Part shown: one piece after another, positions 54,081 to 63,494 of the stretch
How the letters are laid out: the number at the start of each line of letters is the position of its first letter
Numbering within the stretch: position 1 is the first letter of the stretch
Assembly (NCBI GenBank): GCA_900556485.1
Contig: USOX01000009.1
Coordinates: 1-64,000 of the forward strand
Origin: an uncultured Dysgonomonas sp.
Lineage (GTDB): Bacteria > Bacteroidota > Bacteroidia > Bacteroidales > Dysgonomonadaceae
Length of the DNA: 64,000 nucleotides
Direction: 5' to 3'
Notes under the pieces: model-generated
Told to the model about the DNA's origin: nothing
Databases searched by the model: none
Seen by the model: only the letters and a program-made list of their open reading frames with translations
Translations under genes and position numbers: made by a program

Positions 54081-55154
54081 ATGAAGAAATACAATTTCAG
54101 TGCAGGACCGTCAATTCTTCCTCAACAAACAATAGAGGAGACAGCAAAAGCTATCCAAAACTTCAACGGTTCTTCTTTTTCGCTAATGGAAGTAAGCCAT
54201 AGAGGAAAAGACTTTCAGGCCGTAATGGACGAAACAGTTGAATTATTCAAAGAATTACTTGATATACCTGCAGGTTATTCGGTACTTTTCCTTGGAGGTG
54301 GTGCCAGTTTGCAATTCTGCATGATTCCTTACAACTTATTAGAAAAGAAAGCAGCTTATTTGAATACCGGTACATGGGCAAGTAAAGCGCTAAAAGAAGC
54401 AAAACTATTCGGAGAAACTGTAGAAGTGGCAACATCTAAACCTGCTAACTTTACATATATCCCTAAAGATTATGTAATTCCTACAGATGCCGACTATTTC
54501 CATATTACTACTAATAATACAATTTTCGGTACTGAGATACATACAGATATGGATTCTCCGGTTCCATTAGTGGCTGATATGTCTTCTGATATATTCTCTC
54601 GCCCTGTGGATGTTTCTAAGTACGCATTGATATATGGTGGTGCTCAGAAAAATCTTGCTCCTGCCGGTGTAACATTCGTAATAGTGAAAGACGAAGTACT
54701 GGGTAAGGTAAACCGTGCTATCCCTACTATGTTGGATTATCGTACACATATCGAAAATGGTTCGATGTTCAACACACCTCCTGTTGTGCCTATTTATGCA
54801 GCTATGCAAACATTGAGATGGCTGAAAGCTAATGGTGGTGTAGCGGCTATGTATAAGCGTAATAAAGAAAAAGCAGAATTGTTATATAACGAAATAGACC
54901 GCAACCCGGTATTTAAAGGTACTTGTGCTGTTGAAGACCGTTCGTTAATGAATGTTTGTTTTGTGCTTTCTTCTGAGTATGAAGGTAATGAAGCTGCTTT
55001 CCTTGAATTTGCTAAAGAAAGAGGTTTGTTCGAGTTGAAAGGACACCGTTCTGTAGGTGGATTCCGTGCTTCTATTTACAATGCTATGCCAATAGAAGGT
55101 GTACAGGCATTGGTAGATGCGATGAAGGAATTTGAAAAGAAAGTGGGTAAATAG
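54081..55154 (+). CDS. serC: Phosphoserine aminotransferase
   Basis: The 357-residue class V aminotransferase starts [19 protein letters not shown], typical of SerC. It has [46 protein letters not shown] and [15 protein letters not shown], whose Lys binds pyridoxal phosphate. The C-terminal [16 protein letters not shown] closes the active site. It converts 3-phosphohydroxypyruvate to phosphoserine. It pairs with serA 110 bases downstream, separated by two hairpin repeats. Confidence 0.95.
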   Translation: MKKYNFSAGPSILPQQTIEETAKAIQNFNGSSFSLMEVSHRGKDFQAVMDETVELFKELLDIPAGYSVLFLGGGASLQFCMIPYNLLEKKAAYLNTGTWASKALKEAKLFGETVEVATSKPANFTYIPKDYVIPTDADYFHITTNNTIFGTEIHTDMDSPVPLVADMSSDIFSRPVDVSKYALIYGGAQKNLAPAGVTFVIVKDEVLGKVNRAIPTMLDYRTHIENGSMFNTPPVVPIYAAMQTLRWLKANGGVAAMYKRNKEKAELLYNEIDRNPVFKGTCAVEDRSLMNVCFVLSSEYEGNEAAFLEFAKERGLFELKGHRSVGGFRASIYNAMPIEGVQALVDAMKEFEKKVGK

Positions 55155-55155
55155 G

Positions 55156-55258
55156 CCCCCTCAATCCCCCGAAGGGGGACTTCTACAAATATGAAATTAT
55201 TAATCTAAAAAATACTCTCTTTGGTTCCTCCCCTTAGGGGAGGTAAGGAGGGGCTCCT
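55156..55258. repeat. Pair of C/G-run palindromes between serC and serA
   Basis: TCCCCC-GAA-GGGGGA lies within 55156-55181, and TCCTCCCC-TTAG-GGGAGG within 55226-55258. The outer sequences GCCCCCTC and GAGGGGC can also pair with each other. Such C/G-run palindromes are frequent intergenic repeats in Bacteroidetes. They could modulate serC versus serA message levels. Confidence 0.65.
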
Positions 55259-55264
55259 AAATAA

Positions 55265-56188
55265 ATGAAAGTATTAATAGCAACAGACAAACCTTTTGCA
55301 GCCGAGGCGGTAAATGGTATCAGAAATGTAATAGAAAATGCTGGTTTTGAATTAGCTCTACTGGAAAAATATACTGAGAAAAAACAACTGCTTGAAGCTG
55401 TAGCCAGTGCTGATGCTGCTATTATCAGAAGTGATATTTTTGATAAAGAAGTATTGGACGCCGGTAAGAATCTGAAGATAGTGGTGCGTGCGGGTGCCGG
55501 ATTTGATAATATTGAATTGGATGCTGCTACGGCAAACAATATATGTGTAATGAATACTCCGGGACAAAATGCAAATGCTGTAGCTGAGTTAGCTTTCGGG
55601 CTTGCAGTATATGCCGTACGCAATTTCTATAACGGGACTTCGGGAACAGAATTGTTGGGTAAGAAAATAGGTATCCATGCATATGGAAATGTTGGGCGTA
55701 ATGTAGCACGTATAGCTAAAGGTTTTGGTATGGAAGTTTATGCTTATGATCCTTTCCTTACAGCTGAGGCTATAGAAAAAGAAGGTGTAAAAGCTGTTGC
55801 TTCTGCCGAAGATCTGTATGCAACTTGCCAATATGTTTCGTTACATATTCCAGCTACGGCTGAAACTAAAAATTCCATTAACTACGCATTATTGAACAAG
55901 ATGCCGAAGAATGCATTATTGATTAATACAGCTCGTAAAGAAGTGATCAACGAAGCTGAAATGGTGAAACTGATGGAAGAACGCAAAGATTTCAAATATG
56001 TGACAGACATCATGCCTGGTAACCATGCTGAAATGAATGAAAAGTTTGCCGGAAGATATTTCTCTACACCTAAAAAAATGGGAGCTCAAACAGCCGAAGC
56101 AAATACAAATGCGGGTATAGCTGCTGCTAACCAGATTGTAGATTTTATTAAGAATGGGAATGAAAAGTTCAGAGTGAATAAGAAATAA
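55265..56188 (+). CDS. serA: D-3-phosphoglycerate dehydrogenase-type 2-hydroxyacid dehydrogenase
   Basis: The 307-residue protein has the D-2-hydroxyacid dehydrogenase layout: VVRAGAGFDNIELDAA, NTPGQNANAVAELAFGLAV, the NAD-binding KKIGIHAYGNVGRNVARIAKG, then YVSLHIPATAETKNSI and LINTARKEVINEAEMV. It is the short form without an ACT domain, so direct serine feedback through ACT is absent. Ala replaces the usual second Gly-x-Gly Leu region (HAYGNVG), a normal Bacteroidetes variant. Together with serC it gives the first two steps of serine synthesis. Confidence 0.9.
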   Translation: MKVLIATDKPFAAEAVNGIRNVIENAGFELALLEKYTEKKQLLEAVASADAAIIRSDIFDKEVLDAGKNLKIVVRAGAGFDNIELDAATANNICVMNTPGQNANAVAELAFGLAVYAVRNFYNGTSGTELLGKKIGIHAYGNVGRNVARIAKGFGMEVYAYDPFLTAEAIEKEGVKAVASAEDLYATCQYVSLHIPATAETKNSINYALLNKMPKNALLINTARKEVINEAEMVKLMEERKDFKYVTDIMPGNHAEMNEKFAGRYFSTPKKMGAQTAEANTNAGIAAANQIVDFIKNGNEKFRVNKK

Positions 56189-56212
56189 AGTATTCTTATC
56201 TTGATTATAATT

Positions 56213-56250
56213 AAAGGGTTGCTCATCTCGAGCAACCCTTTGCTGTTTTT
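56213..56250 (+). terminator. Terminator after serA
   Basis: AAAGGGTTGCTC pairs with GAGCAACCCTTT over a 5-base loop, followed by GCTGTTTTT. It lies 25 bases after the serA stop. Confidence 0.85.
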
Positions 56251-56298
56251 AGAAGTTTATTACAAAAAACATTTATCGCGTTTTAATTTCGCCATTTA

Positions 56299-57438
56299 TC
56301 AGAAAGTATCTTTCTTACAACGTACTGAATAGTAAGAAGATTTTGATGCCGAATTGGTACGGTAGACGCCTTCGCCAAAGGCTGCACTATAAAAGATTCT
56401 TCCCCAAACCTGATTTGGATTGGCTCCGACAGATGAGGTATGGAAATATGCAAATTGTCCGTAATTTTTCAATCCCTGATTTGTATAATTACCTACAGAC
56501 AGGACATTGAAACCTTGAGGTACCCGACTAAGACCAACTATCGCATTGGGAGTGTTTAATGCACAAGGGCTTCTCATTGCTATACCATGTCCGGAATTAC
56601 CATTTGTAGGTCTTGATTGTGATGTTTCTGTTGTCCAATATTGGGCCCAGGAATCATTCCATGTTATACTGCCTGCCGCTTTACTGCTATATTTTTCGGG
56701 ATTTAAGGCTATTACTTTTTCAAGCTCATTCCATTCTTTATCATTTGGCAAATGCCATCCATCGGGGCAAATACCTTGCACATAGGAATCGTCATTTCCT
56801 CCGCCTTGTCCTTGATTTGCAGTGGCTGTATTTTCTCCATTTGTGGCAGCAGGCCAGTTGTAGAGAAGGCCTATCGGCGGATTTGCATCGAATAGATTAG
56901 AATCTAATCCGTTGCCTCCATCTACATTGGGATAACAGAAGAATCTTGATGTTTCGCCGTCTTGAATTAGTGTTTGTGACGGTGTAAGAGTTTCATCTCC
57001 GTTTTTATAAGATTTTGTTCTCAGGTTCTGAGTCATCCATACGCCTGCATTGCCAAACGCAGCAGTGGTGTACTCGTTTCCTTCGTGATCTCTGACGGTC
57101 TGTAATCCTGTCGCTTTCCATTCATCTCCACTCCAAACGTATATGCCTGTTCCCTGGTTAAAGCAACTATTTACATTGTAGACAGTAAGCCCTTTGTAGG
57201 TTTCGACGGCAGAACTTGCATTGGCAATGTCGTCAAGGCTTGTGAGGCTGTTTAATGATACTCTTGGTAGTCCAAGTCCCTTGGTGGCGTTAACATTCTG
57301 TGCATCGGGAGTTTTTTGCTTAAGATCGAGTAGTGCACCGTCATTTGGTTCTATATCGGAACCGACTGTAATCTGTGCTTGTAATTGGATACAAAGGCAA
57401 GTAGCCAAAGCTATGGCTAGTGTAGTTTTAAGTCTCAT
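56299..57438 (-). CDS. Secreted FISUMP-domain protein
   Basis: The protein has 379 residues from Met at 57438 (MRLKTTLAIALATCLCIQLQAQ, a clean signal peptide); an upstream Met at 57483 would spoil the signal. The C-terminal about 250 residues form the Fibrobacter-succinogenes major paralogous (FISUMP) domain: GVWMTQNLRTKSYKNGD, GLLYNWPAATNG, GICPDGWHLPNDKEWNELEKVI and the ending YYSVRCKKDTF. The N-terminal ITVGSDIEPNDGALLDLKQ repeat-like start is common in Bacteroidales surface proteins. Role unknown, perhaps adhesion or glycan-linked. It has no T9SS C-terminal signal that I can see. Confidence 0.82.
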   Translation of the reverse strand: MRLKTTLAIALATCLCIQLQAQITVGSDIEPNDGALLDLKQKTPDAQNVNATKGLGLPRVSLNSLTSLDDIANASSAVETYKGLTVYNVNSCFNQGTGIYVWSGDEWKATGLQTVRDHEGNEYTTAAFGNAGVWMTQNLRTKSYKNGDETLTPSQTLIQDGETSRFFCYPNVDGGNGLDSNLFDANPPIGLLYNWPAATNGENTATANQGQGGGNDDSYVQGICPDGWHLPNDKEWNELEKVIALNPEKYSSKAAGSITWNDSWAQYWTTETSQSRPTNGNSGHGIAMRSPCALNTPNAIVGLSRVPQGFNVLSVGNYTNQGLKNYGQFAYFHTSSVGANPNQVWGRIFYSAAFGEGVYRTNSASKSSYYSVRCKKDTF

Positions 57439-57604
57439 GATAGAATAGTTATAAAATTTGTCTTCAATAATGTGTTGGGGCAAATTTACACAATAAAGTT
57501 AAAAGTATCGAAAGAATATGAAGTAATTTTTGAATAATGGGGTTTTAGGTTATATACTCTATGTTTCTGTATAGCAGCAATCTTATTTCTTATTCTATTG
57601 CCTT

Positions 57605-57850
57605 TAGATATTGCTACCGCGCCCTCCTGGGCTTGTCCCTCCTTTTGGCATTGCCCAAAAGGGGGCAAAAGGCTAGTGCTAAGCCCCTCGGCGACCTGTC
57701 AAACGGTTTGTCGCCTGAATCAAACCTACGGGCTATTGCCCCGTTTGATTCTACGCCGACTTCACTGGACAGGTGCCCGCCTGCGGAGCTTTATGCACAG
57801 GAAGCTGACGCACAACAAGGTTTTCTCCTTTGTGGTTGCTTTTTTTGTCA
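57605..57850. other. GC-rich, hairpin-dense non-coding island
   Basis: This 57.6-57.85 kb stretch is far more GC-rich than its surroundings and packed with short stems: GCCC-TCCT-GGGC (57621-57632), CCTTTTGG against CCAAAAGG (57641-57663), GGCGAC against GTCGCC (57690-57715), and GAATCAAAC against GTTTGATTC (57717-57751). Open frames here have no protein-like character. It opens with GCTACCGCGC, also present in the 12.8 kb inverted repeat. It could be an interspersed repeat, a structured RNA, or the relic of a mobile element. The rest of the 57439-57867 gap shows nothing further. Confidence 0.55.
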
Positions 57851-57867
57851 ATTATGGATTTGCTCCA

Positions 57868-59298
57868 TTACCAAAAAGATTCCCCTTTACCTAAAGGAAT
57901 ACTTATTCCCAATTGTAGATTTAGCCCTCTGCTAGTAGTAGGAATAAATTCGGAGGATATGCGAGGTATTGCATAGTCGCTGGCGAGAAATAGGTTTATG
58001 CCACGCTTGGGTGTTATATGTAATGCAAGGCCCATGTTGTCGAACTGGCTATGGTTGATGGAGTAGCTTGCACTTGTTGCTAACCATGAGTTGGGGCGAT
58101 AATTTAAAGATAGTGTGAATTCTGATAGATTAAAGTAGTTACCGAAACGGATAGAGTATAAGGCTCCTACAGTGAGCTTTCGGGGGAAAAGTTCGTATTC
58201 GAGACCTATATTTGTATTTAGACGGAGTTTTGTAAAACGTCCACTTCTCTTTACTTCCCTCAGGTTGACAGCTTCTTTTATATCGTCGAAAGCGTCGGTA
58301 AGGACATCACTAAGAGATGATTCTCCATCTTTATATAAGGAGTAATCGCTAGGCCTTACAATGACATCTGTTTCGGGCGATTCGAGGTTGATTGTATTGT
58401 CTTTTGTCCAGTAGACAAAGCCTATATCGTTGAGTGCAAGGGATAGCTTTAATCCTTCCAGAGCTGGAAAGAGTTCTATCATGTCATATTCGGCGCCAAT
58501 ATCCACGCCTGTACCAAATCCTGAAAAATTGAAAGAGTCGGAAAAAGAAAAGCCATCGAGATTTCCTTTCTTGTCGTATTTTGGCCTAACTCTTGGTGCA
58601 GAGCCGTTTAGAGTTACTTTCGATTGTGCTTTCCAGTATTCGGGGCCAGCGTCAATGTTTAGGCTTTTAGCGTTTAGATTGAAGTCGGCTAGCCCTCCCA
58701 GAATTTTCACACGCGTTCCCACTTTTAAATGAGGGGTGGCATAACGGGCATATGATGTTCCTAATTCGAGAAAAGAATAACCAGTGGCTCGCAAGTCTGA
58801 TAAGTCGTAGCGGGTTTGTTCTTCTTGAGCAAATCCTTCTTTGAGTAAAGCGAAGAAGGGTTTAGGCATATTTAAGTCGACGTGTGTTCGTATCCCCATA
58901 TCGAAGTTCCAATATACATCATCTTTGACGAATCCTAGTCCGAAAAGCTTGATGTTTACATCAACACTTGTATAATTGTCATCGGACAAGCGGCTTAAAA
59001 ATCGGTTTACATCGATATCCTGATGCATAAATGAAACACGATTACCATCAGAGTTGCGGAATGTAAGATGATCGAGATTGAAAGTATTTGTTTGGGCATT
59101 TACCCCTATATTAGGCATGACAGGTACTACAAGATATCCCTGATCGGGTGTTAATGCCGGGTTCAGGCTGTTTCGCAAATACGAAGACTTCATAAAATAG
59201 TCGGTCTTTGTAACTTGCGCAAACATGTTTTCGATAGGGTTAATACCTATAAGTATTAGAAGTAGTATAAGTTTATATTTCAAGATTTCATGTTTCAA
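57868..59298 (-). CDS. DUF5723-family outer-membrane protein
   Basis: The 476-residue protein has a signal region ending at MFAQ (about residue 28; the first ten residues before the hydrophobic core are polar). The mature N-terminus, YLRNSLNPALTPDQGYLVVPVMPNIGVNAQTN, is the DUF5723 signature (quoted only for its position, residues about 40-71). The rest is a probable beta-barrel with glycine and aromatic repeats ending in GISIPLGKG. The related PorV/FadL-like folds suggest an outer-membrane barrel. A lipoprotein gene lies 54 bases upstream on the same strand, a common partner of DUF5723 genes. Confidence 0.78.
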   Translation of the reverse strand: MKHEILKYKLILLLILIGINPIENMFAQVTKTDYFMKSSYLRNSLNPALTPDQGYLVVPVMPNIGVNAQTNTFNLDHLTFRNSDGNRVSFMHQDIDVNRFLSRLSDDNYTSVDVNIKLFGLGFVKDDVYWNFDMGIRTHVDLNMPKPFFALLKEGFAQEEQTRYDLSDLRATGYSFLELGTSYARYATPHLKVGTRVKILGGLADFNLNAKSLNIDAGPEYWKAQSKVTLNGSAPRVRPKYDKKGNLDGFSFSDSFNFSGFGTGVDIGAEYDMIELFPALEGLKLSLALNDIGFVYWTKDNTINLESPETDVIVRPSDYSLYKDGESSLSDVLTDAFDDIKEAVNLREVKRSGRFTKLRLNTNIGLEYELFPRKLTVGALYSIRFGNYFNLSEFTLSLNYRPNSWLATSASYSINHSQFDNMGLALHITPKRGINLFLASDYAIPRISSEFIPTTSRGLNLQLGISIPLGKGESFW

Positions 59299-59352
59299 AA
59301 TTCCAAGATTTGGCTGTCGCCGATTTTCAATTCAAGGTTTAGTCAATATTCT

Positions 59353-59964
59353 TTATAATTCGTAGTGGAAGCCTCCGGTTTTTACAATGGCATCTTTGAG
59401 GAATAGATAATCATCTTTACCGATCCATAATAGGGCATTATTGGTTTGTAATATGATAACTAATTCCAGGTCTTTAGCATTTTCCATATAAGGCATATAT
59501 TGAGTTTCAATTTTAATGGAAAACGCAAGGTCCTTACCTGTTGTTAAAATTTGAGAAGGGATGACAACCTGTCCTATTTTATTACCACTCTGATCAATAA
59601 CATTTAGCCTGATCTCGAGAGTTACACCTATGGTTTCCAGATCAATGTCTATTTTGGAAGAAATTTCTACTGTATTGGCTCCTTCGAAGAAGAAGTTTTT
59701 GACCGCATTGCCACTGAAAATGTTATCAATAGTGTATCTTAATCCAATAGCTCCATCGGGTAGTGGAATGCCCCATGATTCATCCCAGCGGGGTAGCCCT
59801 TCGAGGTATATTGTATCGATATTGCCCAAAGGTATGGGAGGTATTTTTATTATGCCATTCTTGTCGATGTTGTTCCAATCATATTCTTTATCTACGCATG
59901 ATGAGAGTAGAATAGAAGCGGATATGACTATCATTAGAATACCGAGTTTTAGAAGGAGTTTCAT
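59353..59964 (-). CDS. Hypothetical lipoprotein upstream of the DUF5723 gene
   Basis: The 203-residue protein has a strong SPII signal (VISASILLSSC) and a beta-rich mature part with DKEYDWNNIDKNGIIKIPPIPLGNIDTI at the start. No family is certain, though this opening is typical of a Bacteroidetes lipoprotein group found beside outer-membrane barrels. It probably forms a unit with the DUF5723 barrel downstream. Whether the two act as a complex is inference. Confidence 0.65.
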   Translation of the reverse strand: MKLLLKLGILMIVISASILLSSCVDKEYDWNNIDKNGIIKIPPIPLGNIDTIYLEGLPRWDESWGIPLPDGAIGLRYTIDNIFSGNAVKNFFFEGANTVEISSKIDIDLETIGVTLEIRLNVIDQSGNKIGQVVIPSQILTTGKDLAFSIKIETQYMPYMENAKDLELVIILQTNNALLWIGKDDYLFLKDAIVKTGGFHYEL

Positions 59965-60175
59965 AATTGAAAATATGCTATATATACAAAAATAACGTAT
60001 ATTAATTTAATAGAGTATCAATAATTCAAAAGATTGAAGAATAAATATGGAAATAACACAAACTATTAACATTTACATTAAATTTGTAAAACAGATTATA
60101 GAAGATATGTGTTATTATATGACTTTGTAAAAAAAAGTATTATTTTTGAACTAAAGAACAAAAACAAAACTGAAA

Positions 60176-60724
60176 ATGATATTCCGCTTTTTACTTTTAT
60201 CAGACGAAGTAGAAGACTTCAAAAGAGAAATTCAAATAGATGCAGATGCAACATTCTACGATCTGCATAAGGCTATTATTGAGTCGGTTAACTATAAAGA
60301 TGGGGAAATGACCTCTTTCTTTATATGTAACGATGATTGGGAAAAGGAACAAGAAATAACTCTTGTGGAGATGGACACGAGTTCGGATGAAGACTCATAT
60401 GTGATGGAGGGTACAGTGCTTAATGACTTGCTGGAAGATGAGAAACAGAAGTTGATGTATGTATTCGATTACATGACTGAACGTGCTTTCTTTATGGAGT
60501 TGAGGGAGATTATAACAGGTAAAAATTTAGATAAAGCCATTTGTAGCAAATCGATAGGAGAGGCTCCTTCGCAATTTGTGGATTTTGAAACGATTGCTAC
60601 TACATCTGATTCGTTGGATATGGGAGAAAACTTCTATGGAGATGAGGGCTATGATATGGATGAGCTTGATGCTGATGGATTTGAAGGCTTAGACCAGCAG
60701 TTGCCAAGCGACGAAGAATATTAA
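60176..60724 (+). CDS. IS1096-passenger-TnpR/pRiA4b ORF-3-like protein
   Basis: The 182-residue protein matches the pRiA4b ORF-3/TnpR-passenger fold: [47 protein letters not shown] and [19 protein letters not shown]. It ends in a very acidic tail of about 35 residues. Despite the family name, no transposase is near. In Bacteroidales it commonly sits before miaA as a stable pair, and here the last base of its stop codon is the first base of the miaA start. Function unknown. Confidence 0.78.
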   Translation: MIFRFLLLSDEVEDFKREIQIDADATFYDLHKAIIESVNYKDGEMTSFFICNDDWEKEQEITLVEMDTSSDEDSYVMEGTVLNDLLEDEKQKLMYVFDYMTERAFFMELREIITGKNLDKAICSKSIGEAPSQFVDFETIATTSDSLDMGENFYGDEGYDMDELDADGFEGLDQQLPSDEEY

Positions 60725-61644
60725 TGAAACTTCTAATAGTACTGCTTGGACCTACCGGAGTGGGTAAAACAGCACTAAGCATTGGTTTGGCTGAGCACTT
60801 TGGAACATCTATTGTATCAGCCGATTCCCGCCAGTTTTTTAAAGGTTTAGAAATAGGAACAGCTGCGCCTACCAAGGAGCAGCTTTCTCGCGTTAGGCAT
60901 CATCTGGTTGGTATGCTCGATGTTGCGGATTATTATAGTGCCAGCGAGTTTGAGCGTGAGGCTCTGGATATAATCTGTAAGGAACATGAGATGCATGATG
61001 TTGTAATTGCTTCGGGAGGATCGATGATGTATATTGATGCCCTTTGCAATGGGATAGATGATGTGCCTACAATAGATGAAAACCTGAGAAAAGATTTGTA
61101 TTCACAGTATGAACAAGAGGGATTGGAGCCGATTAAAGCCCAGCTTAAAATATTGGATCCCGAATTTTATGATGAGGTAGACCTTAAAAATTATAAAAGG
61201 GTGATTCATGCTCTGGAGGTTTGCCTGATGACGGGTAAGCCCTATTCATCTTTCCGTACGAAGACAAAGAAGGAACGACCTTTTGTTGTGCTGAAAATAG
61301 GCTTGATGCGTGAGCGTGAGGAGTTATATGAGCGAATCAACCAGAGAGTGGATGAAATGATGGAGCAAGGCCTTTTGGAAGAGGCAAAGGCTTTTTATCC
61401 ACAGCGGCATCTGAATTCGTTGAATACGGTTGGTTATAAGGAGTTGTTTAAATATCTTGATGGAGAGTGGGCTTTGGATTTTGCAATGGAGAAGATAAAG
61501 CAGAATTCGCGTATTTATTCGCGTAAGCAAATGACATGGTTTAAGCGGGATAAGGATATTCACTGGATCAATTTGACGGAGACGGATGAGAAAAAAGCAA
61601 TCGAAATTTCAACTAATTTAGCAAATTCATTGTTTAACAAATAG
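60724..61644 (+). CDS. miaA: tRNA dimethylallyltransferase
   Basis: The 306-residue protein has the P-loop GPTGVGKT at residues 9-16, then [39 protein letters not shown] and [15 protein letters not shown]. Next come [19 protein letters not shown] and [14 protein letters not shown]. It adds a dimethylallyl group to A37 of tRNAs that read UNN codons. It is translationally coupled to the preceding gene. Bacteroidales often carry two miaA copies, so a second one elsewhere in the genome would be normal. Confidence 0.93.
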   Translation: MKLLIVLLGPTGVGKTALSIGLAEHFGTSIVSADSRQFFKGLEIGTAAPTKEQLSRVRHHLVGMLDVADYYSASEFEREALDIICKEHEMHDVVIASGGSMMYIDALCNGIDDVPTIDENLRKDLYSQYEQEGLEPIKAQLKILDPEFYDEVDLKNYKRVIHALEVCLMTGKPYSSFRTKTKKERPFVVLKIGLMREREELYERINQRVDEMMEQGLLEEAKAFYPQRHLNSLNTVGYKELFKYLDGEWALDFAMEKIKQNSRIYSRKQMTWFKRDKDIHWINLTETDEKKAIEISTNLANSLFNK

Positions 61645-61688
61645 AATTCTTTAAATTTGGAAATATTATAAAGTAAAAATTAATTTTT

Positions 61689-62153
61689 ATGAAAAAGAAG
61701 CTTTACAGGTATTTCGCAATAATGATGATTGCAAGTATTGGATTGTTCGGTTTTACTGGGTGTGGTGATGATAAAAATTATTATTATACTGGAGCCGATA
61801 CTCAGTCATATGAGTTTACAGTTAAGTATGAGGATTGGGAATGGAATGATGCAAGAGGTAGATTTGAGTATGCATTTAAATTTGATGGTTTGGCGGCAGA
61901 TGTCTTTAATGATGGAGCTGTTTTAGGGTTTGTGTATGTGGAAGAGGGATCTACATTAACTCAGAAAATTATGCCATATGTTCAAACTTATATGGATAAT
62001 GGAAAGGCTTTTACGGAAACTATAGGATATGATATATCATTAGTACCAAAAGAAATATTATTTTTTGTGCAAACCTCTGACTTAGATCACTATGATGATA
62101 GGTTTATAGATACATACAAATTTAAAGTTACATTAGTTTGGAGACTTGAATAA
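61689..62153 (+). CDS. Hypothetical lipoprotein
   Basis: The 154-residue protein has an SPII signal (LFGFTGC) and a mature start GDDKNYYYTGADTQSYEFTV, followed by a beta-rich domain containing a WEWNDARGRFEYAFKFDGL stretch. No domain is recognised. Its general build resembles the lipoprotein at 16242-16748: similar size, and an acidic and tyrosine-rich start after the lipid-bearing Cys. It has its own terminator downstream. Confidence 0.65.
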   Translation: MKKKLYRYFAIMMIASIGLFGFTGCGDDKNYYYTGADTQSYEFTVKYEDWEWNDARGRFEYAFKFDGLAADVFNDGAVLGFVYVEEGSTLTQKIMPYVQTYMDNGKAFTETIGYDISLVPKEILFFVQTSDLDHYDDRFIDTYKFKVTLVWRLE

Positions 62154-62177
62154 AAAGATTTATAATATATTTTTTAG

Positions 62178-62209
62178 AAAACAGGCATAGATTCTATGTC
62201 TGTTTTTTT
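62178..62209 (+). terminator. Terminator after the lipoprotein gene
   Basis: AAAACAGGCATAG pairs with CTATGTCTGTTTT (one wobble) over a 3-base loop, and a T-run follows. Confidence 0.85.
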
Positions 62210-62224
62210 ATTTACCTTAGTATC

Positions 62225-63430
62225 ATGAAAAGAGGTCACGCGGATTTACCCTTACATTACGGAACAGTTCCTCCATGGTTGGCTCAGCGAATGAGTCTGC
62301 TGGGTGGTGCTATTGTAGAGGCTATTGTTATTGAATATGGACGTTTGGTTCTATTGCAACGGCTGAGTGATCCTTTTTGGTTTCAGTCGCTGGGCTGTGT
62401 ATTGGGTATGGACTGGCATTCGTCGGGTATAACTACTTCGGTGATGAATGCATTGAGAAAGTCGATTAATCAGCGTTCGGAAGAGTTGGGTATTTATATT
62501 TGTGGGGGAAGAGGTAAATCGTCGCGGCAGACTCCAAACGAATTATTAGCAATAGCTGAAAAGACAGGGTTGGATGGGGAAGAGCTTGTCCGTAATAGCA
62601 AACTGTCGGCAAAGGTGGATAATACGGCTGTTCAGGATGGTTTTCAGCTGTATCTTCATTCTTTTGTATTGACTATCGAAGGGGAATGGGCTGTGATACA
62701 ACAGGGAATGAATCCTGATAACAAGATGGCTAGGCGCTATCATTGGTTGTCTTCGTCTCTGAAATCGTTTATGGAAGAGCCTCATACTTCTGTTTGTGGA
62801 AAAAATCAGGGATTGATATTAAACCTTACTGATAAACTGGCTTCTCCGACTAAAGATGGTATTCTGGAATTGACTAAAGTGTTGCCTGATAAACTGATGG
62901 ACGAGGTTTCTATAATTTTACCTAATCATCATGAAGTGAGGGTAGAAGATGTGAACCTGAAACGGTTGGGTGCGGCTTTGATACTAGCCCACGAGACGGA
63001 TGTAAAAGATATAGAATCGTTACTCTTGCTGGAAGGGGTAGGACCACGTACGATGCAATCTTTGACGTTGGTTAGCGAGGTTATACATGGAACACCATCG
63101 CGGTTTTCGGATCCGGCACGCTTTTCTTTTGCTCATGGAGGGAAGGATGGGCATCCGTTTCCTGTGCCTACCCGAGTGTATGATGAGACAATAGAGATTT
63201 TTGATAAAGCAATACATCAATCAAAATTGGGGAATAGTGAAAAATCGGATGCTCTTAAGAACTTGTCGAAAATATCGCAGGAAATAGAAAAGAAATATAC
63301 TCCAAGTGATTATTTTGATGATCTGGTGCAACATGAAAGGGATACTTCATATAAATATGGAGGTAAAACTGTTTTTGGTGATGCTAAGAAACCGAAGGAT
63401 AAGGGGACGCAGTTGAAACTTTGGGATTAG
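62225..63430 (+). CDS. DUF763-family protein
   Basis: The 401-residue protein shows the DUF763 pattern from the first residues: RGHADLPLHYGTVPPWLAQRMSLLGGAIVEAI, then QSLGCVLGMDWHSSGITTSV, LYLHSFVLTIEGEWAVIQQGMN and RRYHWLSS. A helix-hairpin-helix-like LLLEGVGPRTMQSLTLVSEVIHG (about residues 267-289) suggests DNA or RNA contact. The last part is charged and ends in a KGTQLKLWD motif of the kind seen in proteins that bind other partners. Function is unknown in the family. Confidence 0.88.
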   Translation: MKRGHADLPLHYGTVPPWLAQRMSLLGGAIVEAIVIEYGRLVLLQRLSDPFWFQSLGCVLGMDWHSSGITTSVMNALRKSINQRSEELGIYICGGRGKSSRQTPNELLAIAEKTGLDGEELVRNSKLSAKVDNTAVQDGFQLYLHSFVLTIEGEWAVIQQGMNPDNKMARRYHWLSSSLKSFMEEPHTSVCGKNQGLILNLTDKLASPTKDGILELTKVLPDKLMDEVSIILPNHHEVRVEDVNLKRLGAALILAHETDVKDIESLLLLEGVGPRTMQSLTLVSEVIHGTPSRFSDPARFSFAHGGKDGHPFPVPTRVYDETIEIFDKAIHQSKLGNSEKSDALKNLSKISQEIEKKYTPSDYFDDLVQHERDTSYKYGGKTVFGDAKKPKDKGTQLKLWD

Positions 63431-63494
63431 TTAATTCGTAAATTAGCAGATTAGCAAATTAGCAAATGGTTTTATGGGGTATGGAGATTTGGAT

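Noticed and set aside
57486..57935. Several frames of 60-124 residues in the GC-rich island
   Set aside because: They overlap each other in both strands, have odd Cys/Pro/Arg-rich composition, and the DNA is full of hairpins. Non-coding is more likely.
60176..60724. Transposon passenger gene as sign of a mobile element
   Set aside because: The family name refers to IS1096 passenger genes, but there is no transposase or inverted repeat nearby, and the gene is translationally coupled to miaA as in a stable chromosomal pair.
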